Source: Jiangella ureilytica (GTDB taxonomy: Bacteria > Actinomycetota > Actinomycetes > Jiangellales > Jiangellaceae). From it: a stretch of DNA of 64,000 bases. The stretch is taken from the NCBI RefSeq assembly GCF_004348545.1, contig NZ_SMKL01000003.1, forward strand, positions 84,686-148,685, given 5' to 3'. The position numbers and the translations under genes were made by a program. Each line of letters opens with the position of its first letter. The stretch's first letter is position 1. The notes beneath the pieces are model-generated. The model was not told the DNA's origin. It worked only from the letters and a program-made list of their open reading frames with translations, and did no database searches. Of the stretch, positions 57,875-64,000 are shown in pieces.

Positions 57875-58684
57875 TCAATGCTGGCAGTTCGGGCACCAGA
57901 ACAGGTTTCTGGCCGCCGCCCGCCCGGCCGCCATGGGGGTCCCGCAGACGAGGCAGGGCTGCCCCGAGCGGCGGTACACGTACACCTCGCCCCCGTGGTC
58001 GTCGACGCGCGGCGGGCGGCCCATCGCCTCGGGCTCGTGCTCCGGCCGGACGGTGTCGATGCGTCCGCTGTGCACCCCGCGCCGCATCAACGACACCAGG
58101 TCGGCCCAGATCTCCCGCAGCACCGGCTCCGGCACCGTCGAGCCCGGCCGGGCGGGGTCGATCCCGGCCCGGTAGAGCGACTCGGCGCGGTACACGTTGC
58201 CGACGCCGGCCACGACCGCCTGGTCCATGAGCAGCACCCCGATGGGCGCCCGGCTGCGGCCGATGCGGGCGAGCGCCGGAGCGGGGTCGTCGCCACGCAG
58301 CGGGTCCGGGCCCAGCCGCGCCTCGACGGCCGCCTTCTCGTCGTCGCCGATCACCTCGCACCGCGTCGGCCCGCGCAGGTCGGCGTGCGCGTCGGCCGCC
58401 GTCAGCCGCATCCGAACCTCGCCGACGACGGGACCGGGCGGCACCGGCGCGGCCACGACGCCGAACTTCCCGTACAGCCCGAGGTGGACGTGCACCCACC
58501 GCCGTCCGGCGAAGCCGATGAACAGGTGCTTGCCGTACGCCTGCGCGCCCTCGAGGACCGAGCCGTCGACGACGGCGGCACCTGCGGCGAAGCGGCCCTG
58601 CGGACTGGCCACGCCGACCGGCCGGCCGCCGAACGCTGCGGTCAGCTCACCGGCCAGCCGGTGGATCGTATGGCCCTCGGGCAC
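57875..58684 (-). CDS. nei: Fpg/Nei-family DNA glycosylase (endonuclease VIII-like)
   Basis: 269 residues. After removal of Met, Pro2 and Glu3 form the catalytic N-terminus (MPEGHTIHRL). Lys52 lies in AYGKHLF. The helix-two-turn-helix is in VVAGVGNVYRAESLYRAGID, and the zinc finger is formed by CLVCGTPM and FWCPNC. The MPEGH start and GKHLF indicate the Nei rather than the MutM branch. The enzyme excises oxidized pyrimidines and nicks the abasic site. Confidence 0.93.
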   Translation of the reverse strand: MPEGHTIHRLAGELTAAFGGRPVGVASPQGRFAAGAAVVDGSVLEGAQAYGKHLFIGFAGRRWVHVHLGLYGKFGVVAAPVPPGPVVGEVRMRLTAADAHADLRGPTRCEVIGDDEKAAVEARLGPDPLRGDDPAPALARIGRSRAPIGVLLMDQAVVAGVGNVYRAESLYRAGIDPARPGSTVPEPVLREIWADLVSLMRRGVHSGRIDTVRPEHEPEAMGRPPRVDDHGGEVYVYRRSGQPCLVCGTPMAAGRAAARNLFWCPNCQH

Positions 58685-58698
58685 GTACCGTCCTTCCT

Positions 58699-58878
58699 GT
58701 GAACGATCGTGAGAAGGGTGTGCGCAAGCTCGACCAGGTCGACCGGCGCTCGCAGGTCGGGGTGTCTCGGGCGCTGCGTGCCCGCGACGTGTCGCGGCCC
58801 AGCAAGGCCGAGATCGCCGCGGCGCTCGAGCGGGTCGGGAAGACCCCGCTCCCGCCGCGGCCCAAAGCCCAGCAATGA
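58699..58878 (+). CDS. Small hypothetical protein (59 aa)
   Basis: A GTG-initiated frame starting 14 bp from the divergent nei start, with high third-position G/C throughout. The product begins MNDREKGVRKLDQVDRRSQV and ends PPRPKAQQ. It is basic and hydrophilic, with no membrane segment. The helical middle (SRPSKAEIAAALERVGKTPL) looks like a small DNA- or protein-binding fold. There is no clear ribosome site; the transcript could be leaderless. No family is recognized. Confidence 0.6.
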   Translation: MNDREKGVRKLDQVDRRSQVGVSRALRARDVSRPSKAEIAAALERVGKTPLPPRPKAQQ

Positions 58879-58892
58879 CAGCGGGCGTCGGG

Positions 58893-59378
58893 CTAGGGGG
58901 TGTCTGACGGGGCGGGCAGCGGCGGGAGCTCGCCGTCCACCTCGTACCGGCTCAGCATGGCGATGCGGCGGGCGTGCCGCTCGCTGCCCGAGAACGGAGT
59001 GTCGAGGAACGTCCGCACGAACGTCGCGACGTCCTCGAACGGGTGCATCCGGGCGCCGACGGCGAGCACCTGGGCGTCGTTGTGCTCGCGCGCCAGCCGG
59101 GCGGTCTCCTCGGACCACGCCAGCGCCGACCTGATGCCCGCCACCTTGTTGGCGGCCATCTGCTCGCCGTTGCCGGACCCGCCGATGACGACGCCGAGGC
59201 TGCCCGGGTCGGCGGCCACGCCCTCGCCGGCCCGCAGGCAGAACGTCGGGTAGTCGTCGAGCTCGTCGTAGACGAACGGGCCGTGGTCGACGACCTCGTG
59301 CCCGCCGTCGCGCAGCAGCTCGACGAGGCGGTTCTTGACTTCGTACCCGGCGTGGTCGGAGCCGACGTGGACGCGCAT
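58893..59378 (-). CDS. rpiB: Ribose-5-phosphate isomerase B
   Basis: 161 residues. RpiB hallmarks are visible: VHVGSDHAGYEVKNRLVELL, the GGSGNGEQMAANKVAG anion-hole loop, and EHNDAQVLAVGARMHPFEDV. The general-base Cys of E. coli RpiB is replaced in this group by the Gly-Ser-Gly-Asn-Gly-Glu arrangement seen in mycobacterial enzymes. It interconverts ribulose- and ribose-5-phosphate in the pentose phosphate pathway. Confidence 0.96.
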   Translation of the reverse strand: MRVHVGSDHAGYEVKNRLVELLRDGGHEVVDHGPFVYDELDDYPTFCLRAGEGVAADPGSLGVVIGGSGNGEQMAANKVAGIRSALAWSEETARLAREHNDAQVLAVGARMHPFEDVATFVRTFLDTPFSGSERHARRIAMLSRYEVDGELPPLPAPSDTP

Positions 59379-59420
59379 GGCCGTCAGTCTGCCGCATGCC
59401 CGCCGGAAGCCGGGCGGCGG

Positions 59421-60029
59421 TCAGTCGAACATGGGCTCTCGGGTACGGGTCCGCTTGAGCTCGAAGAAGCCGTCGTACGAGGCCAGCGCACGGACGCCGT
59501 CCCACACCCGGCCCGCGTCGTCGCCCTTGGGCGCCGGCGACATGACCGGGCCGAAGAACGCGTAGCCCTCGACGCCGATGACCGGCGTGCCGACCTCGGT
59601 GCCGACCTGGTCCATACCGGCGTGGTGACTCTTCCTCAGCGCCTCGTCGTACTCGTCGCTGGTGGCGTAGGCGGCCAGTGAGCCCGGCAGGCCGACCTCG
59701 GCCAGCGCCTCGGCGATGACGACCTCTCGGTCCTTCTGCCGGCCGAGGTGGAACCGGGTGCCCATGGCGTCGTAGAGCGGCTTCACCCACTCCTGGCCGT
59801 GCAGCTCCCGCGCCGCGATGACGACGCGGACCGGGCCCCAGCTGTCGGCCATGAGCCGGTTGTACTTCTCGCCCAGGTCACGCTCGGCGTTGAGGTAGGA
59901 CAGCGACATGACGTGCCACGTCACCTCGACCGGCCGCACCTGCTCCACCTCCATCATCCAGCGCGACGTCATCCAGGCCCATGGGCAGATCGGATCGAAC
60001 CAGAAGTCGACGGCGGTGGTCTCACTCAT
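59421..60029 (-). CDS. DsbA-family protein related to mycothiol-dependent nitroreductases
   Basis: 202 residues from the ATG at 60029. The thioredoxin-like active site reads DFWFDPICPWAW. Cys15 is present, but the second Cys of the CPWC motif known from the mycobacterial mycothiol-dependent nitroreductase is Ala18 here. HVMSLSYLNAERDL and GVEGYAFFGPVMSPAPKGDD, with the cis-Pro region in GTPVIG, are family features. A monothiol mechanism with mycothiol would be expected, if it is active. Cytoplasmic. Confidence 0.88.
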   Translation of the reverse strand: MSETTAVDFWFDPICPWAWMTSRWMMEVEQVRPVEVTWHVMSLSYLNAERDLGEKYNRLMADSWGPVRVVIAARELHGQEWVKPLYDAMGTRFHLGRQKDREVVIAEALAEVGLPGSLAAYATSDEYDEALRKSHHAGMDQVGTEVGTPVIGVEGYAFFGPVMSPAPKGDDAGRVWDGVRALASYDGFFELKRTRTREPMFD

Positions 60030-60157
60030 ACGGGAGCAGCCCTTCGGCAACGTTGACGCGTCAATGAGGTCTCGATGTGGTCGAACCACTGGGAGCCACG
60101 ACCGATTCCCGGGGGGCATCGCCAGCACGACGGCGGATGTTCTGTCAGGATCAGGCC

Positions 60158-62710
60158 ATGTCTGGCACGAACCTGACCCGCGACGAGGCGCGCGAGCGCG
60201 CCTCCGTCGTCGACCCCGCATCGGTGCGTTACACCGTCGAACTGGATCTCACCCGTGGCGACACCACGTTCGGGTCCACCACCAACGCGTCGTTCGCGGC
60301 TACTGAGGGCGCCGGCACGTGGCTCGACCTCGTCGCGCCCGCGGTCCACGAGGTCGTCCTCAACGGGACCGCCCTCGACCCCGCCGAGGTGTACGACGGC
60401 GCCCGGATCCGGCTCGACGGGCTGGCCGCGCAGAACGAGGTCACGGTCGTCGCCGACGCCGCCTACATGCGCACGGGCGAAGGCCTGCATCGTTTCGTCG
60501 ACCCCGTCGACGACGATGTCTACCTGTACTCCCAGTTCGAGGTCGCCGACGCCCGCCGGGTCTACGCCTGCTTCGAGCAGCCCGATCTCAAGGCCGAGGT
60601 CACGTTCCTGGTCGACGCGCCGTCCACCTGGGAGGTCGTGTCGAACTCGCCGGGCAAGGCCGGCAAGGCCAGCCACGGCACGAAGCGGTGGACCTTCGAG
60701 CCGACGCCGCGGCTGTCGACGTACGTGACGGCCATCATCGCCGGTCCGTACCACGTCGAGCGGTCCGAGCACGTCGGCAAGGAGAAGACGATCCCGCTGG
60801 CGCTGTACTGCCGCAAGTCGCTGGCCGAGCACCTCGACGCCGCCGAGCTGTTCGACGTCACCACGCGCGGCTTCGCCTTCTTCGAGGACGTCTTCGGCCT
60901 GGCCTATCCGTTCGCGAAGTACGACCAGCTGTTCGTGCCGGAGTTCAACGCCGGCGCCATGGAGAACGCCGGCGCCGTCACCCACCACGAGGACTACGTG
61001 TTCCGCAGCCGGGTCACCGACGCCGCCTACGAGCGCCGCGCCGAGACGATCCTGCACGAGATGGCGCACATGTGGTTCGGCGACCTCGTCACCATGCGCT
61101 GGTGGGACGACCTCTGGCTGAACGAGTCCTTCGCCACCTGGGCGTCCGTGCTGTCGCTGGTCGAGGGCACCCGCTGGACCGATGGCTGGACCACGTTCGC
61201 CGTCACCGAGAAGCTCTGGGCGCTGCGCCAGGACCAGCTGCCGTCCACGCACCCCATCTCCGCCGACATCCGTGACCTCGAGGACGTCGAGGTCAACTTC
61301 GACGGCATCACCTACGCCAAGGGCGCCAGCGTGCTCAAGCAGCTGGTGGCCTGGGTCGGCCGCGACGAGTTCCTCGAGGGCGTGCGGGCCTACTTCGCCG
61401 AGCACGCGTGGGGCAACACCTCGCTCACCGACCTGTTCGCGCACCTCGAGCAGACCAGCGGCCGCGACCTCTCCGCCTGGAACGAGGAGTGGCTGCGCAC
61501 GGCCGGGGTCAACACGCTGCGCCCGGTGGTCACCGTCGACAACAACGGCGCGTACACGTCCGTCGCCATCGAGCAGACGGCGGCGCCGGAGCACCCGGCG
61601 CTGCGCTCGCACCGCGTCGCCGTCGGGCTCTACGACTACACCGACGACGGCGCCCTGGTGCGGCGGCGCCGGGTCGAGCTCGACATCGCCGGTCCGCGCA
61701 CCGAGGTCGCCGAGTTGCGCGGCGAGACCCAGCCCGACCTCCTGCTGGTCAACGACGACGACCTCACCTTCGCCAAGGTGCGCCTCGACGACCGCTCGCT
61801 CGCGACGGTGGTGCGCTCCATCGGCTCGCTCGACTCCCTGCCGCGGGCGCTGTGCTGGACCGCCGCCACCGACATGCTCCGCGACGCCGAGATGTCGGCC
61901 AGCTCGTTCGTCGAGCTGGTGCTGGGCGGGGTCGACCACGAGACGTCCATGGGCGTGGTGCAGCACGTGCTGAACTCCGCGCGCGCGGCCATCGACCTCT
62001 ACGCGCTGCCGGCCAACCGGACGGTGCTGTCGGCGCGCTGGGCGGCGGCCCTGCGTCAGCTGGCCGGGGCCGCCGAGGCCGGCAGCGACCGCCAGCTCGC
62101 GTTCGCCCGGGCCTGGGTGGCGGCCGCCGCCAGCGACGAGCACGTCGCCGAGATCCGCGCCCTGCTCGACGGCGACGAGGCGCTGCTTCCCGGCCTGACC
62201 ATGGACACCGACCTGCGCTGGACGCTGCTGCAGCGGCTCGTCGTCCTCGGCGCCGCCGGTGACGACGCCGTCGACGCCGAGCTGGAGCGCGACAACACCG
62301 CCACCGGGCAGCGGCAGGCGGCCTACGCCCGCGCGGCGGTCCCGACGTACGCCGCGAAGGCGGCCGCCTGGCAGGCCGCCGTCGAGTCCGACGAGCTGCC
62401 GAACGCCCTGCTGACCGCCACCGTGCGCGGGTTCGCCCACCCCGAGCAGCGCGAGCTGGTCCGCCCGTACGTCCAGCCGTATCTCGACGCCGTCCCGCGG
62501 GTCTGGGCCGAGCGGACCAGCGAGAGCGCCCAGTCGATCATCATCGGGCTGTTCCCGCGGGTGCTCGCCGACGCCGCCACGGCCAGCACGGTGCGCCACT
62601 GGCTCGAGGGCGCCGAGCTGCCCGACGCCGCCCGCCGGCTCGTCGTCGAGGGACTGGCCGACCTCGACCGGGCGCTGCGGGCACAGGAGCGCGACCGCCA
62701 GGCGGGTTGA
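60158..62710 (+). CDS. pepN: Aminopeptidase N
   Basis: 850 residues from the ATG at 60158. M1 motifs are complete: GAMEN (266-270) for substrate binding, and HEMAH (300-304) with Glu301 as catalyst. The third zinc ligand is Glu323 (NESFATWAS). The large helical ERAP-like C-terminal domain follows. It removes N-terminal residues from cytoplasmic peptides. It is divergent from the nitroreductase-like gene, and the start gives the usual MSGTNLTRDEARERA N-terminus. Confidence 0.97.
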   Translation: MSGTNLTRDEARERASVVDPASVRYTVELDLTRGDTTFGSTTNASFAATEGAGTWLDLVAPAVHEVVLNGTALDPAEVYDGARIRLDGLAAQNEVTVVADAAYMRTGEGLHRFVDPVDDDVYLYSQFEVADARRVYACFEQPDLKAEVTFLVDAPSTWEVVSNSPGKAGKASHGTKRWTFEPTPRLSTYVTAIIAGPYHVERSEHVGKEKTIPLALYCRKSLAEHLDAAELFDVTTRGFAFFEDVFGLAYPFAKYDQLFVPEFNAGAMENAGAVTHHEDYVFRSRVTDAAYERRAETILHEMAHMWFGDLVTMRWWDDLWLNESFATWASVLSLVEGTRWTDGWTTFAVTEKLWALRQDQLPSTHPISADIRDLEDVEVNFDGITYAKGASVLKQLVAWVGRDEFLEGVRAYFAEHAWGNTSLTDLFAHLEQTSGRDLSAWNEEWLRTAGVNTLRPVVTVDNNGAYTSVAIEQTAAPEHPALRSHRVAVGLYDYTDDGALVRRRRVELDIAGPRTEVAELRGETQPDLLLVNDDDLTFAKVRLDDRSLATVVRSIGSLDSLPRALCWTAATDMLRDAEMSASSFVELVLGGVDHETSMGVVQHVLNSARAAIDLYALPANRTVLSARWAAALRQLAGAAEAGSDRQLAFARAWVAAAASDEHVAEIRALLDGDEALLPGLTMDTDLRWTLLQRLVVLGAAGDDAVDAELERDNTATGQRQAAYARAAVPTYAAKAAAWQAAVESDELPNALLTATVRGFAHPEQRELVRPYVQPYLDAVPRVWAERTSESAQSIIIGLFPRVLADAATASTVRHWLEGAELPDAARRLVVEGLADLDRALRAQERDRQAG

Positions 62711-62729
62711 CGGGTTTCGTGCGGGCTTT

Positions 62730-62746
62730 CATCTACCATGTAGATG
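62730..62746. promoter_or_regulatory. Candidate IclR operator
   Basis: CATCTAC (62730-62736) and GTAGATG (62740-62746) are perfect 7-bp inverted half-sites with a 3-base spacer, 31 bp before the IclR start codon. The A/T-rich palindrome contrasts with its surroundings. A TTGACG lies at 62707-62712, overlapping the pepN stop. Confidence 0.6.
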
Positions 62747-62777
62747 ACCGTTCCGAGCATGATGTGGGGTTCACGAC

Positions 62778-63584
62778 GTGCCACGAGTAGCAGCCCGCGA
62801 GTCCGCCGGCGGCACCCAGAGCGTCGAGCGGGCGCTCTCGCTGCTGTCCGCGTTCACCGAGGAGCACCCGGAGCGGCGCATCTCCGAACTGGTGGCGGCC
62901 ACCGGGCTGGGCCAGTCGACGGTGTCGCGGCTGGTCGGCGCGCTGGTCAACCTCGGGTATCTCACCCACCACGGCCGCAGCGGCCTGTACGGCATCGGCC
63001 CGCGGGTCATCACGCTGGCCGGCATCGGGCTGAACCAGTCGCCGGTGCACCAGCAGTCGCGCCAGGCGGCGCAGAACCTCGCCGCCTCGCTGGGCCTGGG
63101 CGTCAACGTCGCCGAGCGGCACGGCGCCAGCCTCTTCTACCTGTGCCACTTCGAGGGCGTCAATGCGCCGCGGCCGTCCACACTCATCGGCCGGGGCGGG
63201 CCACTGCACGCCACCGCCATGGGGAAGGCGCTGCTCAGCGAGATGGCGCCGACCGAGCTCCGCGACCTCATCGGCACCGAGTACGCCCGCTACACCCCGC
63301 ACACCGTCACCTCGCTCGACGAGCTCGAGGGCCGGTTGCACGAGGTGCGCTCGCGCGGCTACGCCACCGAGCTCGAGGAGCTCGCGTTCGGCCGCGCCTG
63401 CATCGCGGCCCCGATCCGCGACCGATCCGGGCAGATCATCGCCGCGCTCTCGGTGTCGGGCCCGCTGTCGGCCATGAACCTGCCGGCCCGGCAGGACGAG
63501 CTGGCCATGATCGCCATCGAGCACGCCGACCAGATCTCGTCCAACCTCGGCTACCACGCCACGGTCACCGCACTCCCCGGCTGA
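62778..63584 (+). CDS. IclR-family transcriptional regulator
   Basis: 268 residues from a GTG. The N-terminal winged helix (GTQSVERALSLLSAFTEEHP, then ISELVAATGLGQSTVSRLVG) and the C-terminal IclR effector domain (GGPLHATAMGKALLSEMAPT, then RSRGYATELEELAFGRACIA) are clear. IclR proteins usually control adjacent catabolic genes, but the neighbouring region to the right is gene-free, so the target is probably outside the window or on the regulator itself through the palindrome upstream. Confidence 0.93.
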   Translation: MPRVAARESAGGTQSVERALSLLSAFTEEHPERRISELVAATGLGQSTVSRLVGALVNLGYLTHHGRSGLYGIGPRVITLAGIGLNQSPVHQQSRQAAQNLAASLGLGVNVAERHGASLFYLCHFEGVNAPRPSTLIGRGGPLHATAMGKALLSEMAPTELRDLIGTEYARYTPHTVTSLDELEGRLHEVRSRGYATELEELAFGRACIAAPIRDRSGQIIAALSVSGPLSAMNLPARQDELAMIAIEHADQISSNLGYHATVTALPG

Positions 63585-63626
63585 GGTCGGCCGGGGGTCT
63601 GTGAGGTCGGCCGGGGCGATGAGGTG

Positions 63627-63782
63627 GGCTCCCCGTCCCCCTGCTGCCCATTCTCTTGACCCCGGGTGCCCGCCTCAAGCCGGCGCCCTCTGTGGTTGCT
63701 TGACCGTGTGGTGGGGGGCTTCGGCTTGACCCGGGCACCCGGGGCCTAAGAACGGGCAGCTATCAGGGGGACGGGGAGACCC
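63627..63782. repeat. Large imperfect palindrome downstream of the IclR gene
   Basis: Arms of about 55 and 60 bases (63627-63681 and 63723-63782) are inverted copies with a 41-base loop. Matching blocks include CTCCCCGTCCCCCTG with CAGGGGGACGGGGAG, CTGCCC with GGGCAG, CCCCGGGTGCCCG with CGGGCACCCGGGG, and TCAAGCC with GGCTTGA. Mismatches are clustered as small internal loops, as in a folded RNA. It may be the iclR terminator or a mobile or extragenic palindromic repeat. Confidence 0.7.
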
Positions 63783-63796
63783 TGGGCACGCCTCGC

Positions 63797-63858
63797 CGTT
63801 TCGCGTCCCCGTTTCGCGTGCCCGTTTCGCCCGGTTGGTCCGGTTGGCCCGGTTCGCC
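63797..63858. repeat. Short tandem repeats
   Basis: Two 13-base units CGTTTCGCGTSCC (63797-63822) and a shortened third (63823-63831) are followed by three 9-base units CGGTTSGYC (63832-63858, the last CGGTTCGCC). No coding frame uses them. Confidence 0.7.
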
Positions 63859-63893
63859 GGATTGTGTACCGCGTTGATCATCGGCGATCCGCT

Positions 63894-63953
63894 ACATCAC
63901 CAGGCGTTCTGCCACATCACCAGGCATGCATGCCTCGTGAAGCGGCAGAGAAC
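63894..63953. repeat. Direct 12-mer repeat and palindrome
   Basis: ACATCACCAGGC occurs at 63894-63905 and again at 63914-63925. The second copy lies in an imperfect palindrome (63906-63953) centred on the perfect GGCATGCATGCC (63923-63934), with outer arms GTTCTGCC and GGCAGAGAAC. It may be a regulatory site of a gene beyond the right edge or another extragenic repeat. Confidence 0.5.
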
Positions 63954-64000
63954 CTCGTGATGGCCCCGCGAAACGCGCCAGATCCCACATCGCGGACGCA

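Larger units (their letters stand above)
63585..64000. other. Gene-free repeat-rich stretch
   Basis: No supported gene lies in these 416 bp. The stretch instead contains a large imperfect palindrome, two blocks of short tandem repeats and a second palindrome with a duplicated 12-mer, each listed separately. The combination is typical of extragenic repeat DNA rather than a decayed gene. Confidence 0.6.

Noticed and set aside
60026..62599. An 857-codon open frame on the minus strand.
   Set aside because: It is antisense to pepN, which carries all M1 motifs, and has no recognizable domain.
1..64000. CRISPR arrays, insertion sequences, prophage genes, rRNA operons and integrase attachment sites at the tRNAs.
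   Set aside because: No regularly spaced repeats, transposases, integrases, phage structural operons or duplicated tRNA ends were found.

Overview
The window is 64 kb of very GC-rich DNA with strong G/C preference at third codon positions. Long open antisense frames are therefore common and are not genes. The gene content is actinobacterial: a GuaB1-type GMP reductase-like protein, paired clpP1/clpP2 with clpX and tig, a homologue of the mycothiol-dependent nitroreductases, ECF sigma factors of the DGPF-linked type, and an N-acylamino acid racemase whose catalytic residue numbers match the Amycolatopsis enzyme. No genus can be assigned from the sequence alone. No phage, insertion sequence, CRISPR array or rRNA was seen, so this looks like ordinary chromosome.

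Layout. (1) 1-2335: a partial guaB1 and a membrane metallophosphoesterase. (2) 2469-18088, all on the minus strand: a coherent locus for D-amino acids and peptides. It has a PucR regulator, an N-acylamino acid racemase, a GNAT acyltransferase and an M20 deacylase coupled by 4-bp overlaps, then an S9 peptidase fused in frame to a beta-lactamase-fold hydrolase, a peptide ABC importer (including a permease-ATPase fusion), and an N-acyl-D-amino acid deacylase. The likely logic is to import peptides, release D-residues, and invert them to L-amino acids through N-acyl intermediates. (3) 18242-23049: housekeeping clpX, clpP2, clpP1, tig, with tRNA-Pro(UGG) and tRNA-Gly(UCC). (4) 23245-38751, plus strand: an esterase followed by a tightly packed LacI-controlled operon. 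It encodes a second oligopeptide-type importer, an FAD oxidoreductase, a Tat-exported beta-helix protein with a phage-tail-like C-terminus, a duplicated FAH-like enzyme and two formylglycine sulfatases. This looks like a polysaccharide-utilization-type locus for an unknown sulfated substrate. (5) 38770-49680: small stand-alone genes (ArsR-SRPBCC regulator, GNAT, YnfA, RidA, a frameshifted glyoxalase, an AlkD-like protein, purC, an ECF sigma/membrane-partner pair, an ECF42-type sigma with its DGPF partner). (6) 49796-54276: a saccharopine-dehydrogenase-like protein, an MFS transporter, and two TetR systems, each with visible paired operators. (7) 54377-56679: a Tat-exported flavin amine oxidase followed by an exported RidA-family protein, a plausible extracytoplasmic amine-oxidation and imine-hydrolysis pair. 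(8) 56707-63584: a SpoIIE phosphatase, Nei glycosylase, rpiB, nitroreductase-like protein, pepN and an IclR regulator. (9) 63585-64000: a gene-free stretch dense in palindromes and short tandem repeats.

Many intergenic regions carry inverted repeats that fit terminators or operators. They are listed separately, with confidence set by how well position and symmetry agree with the neighbouring genes.
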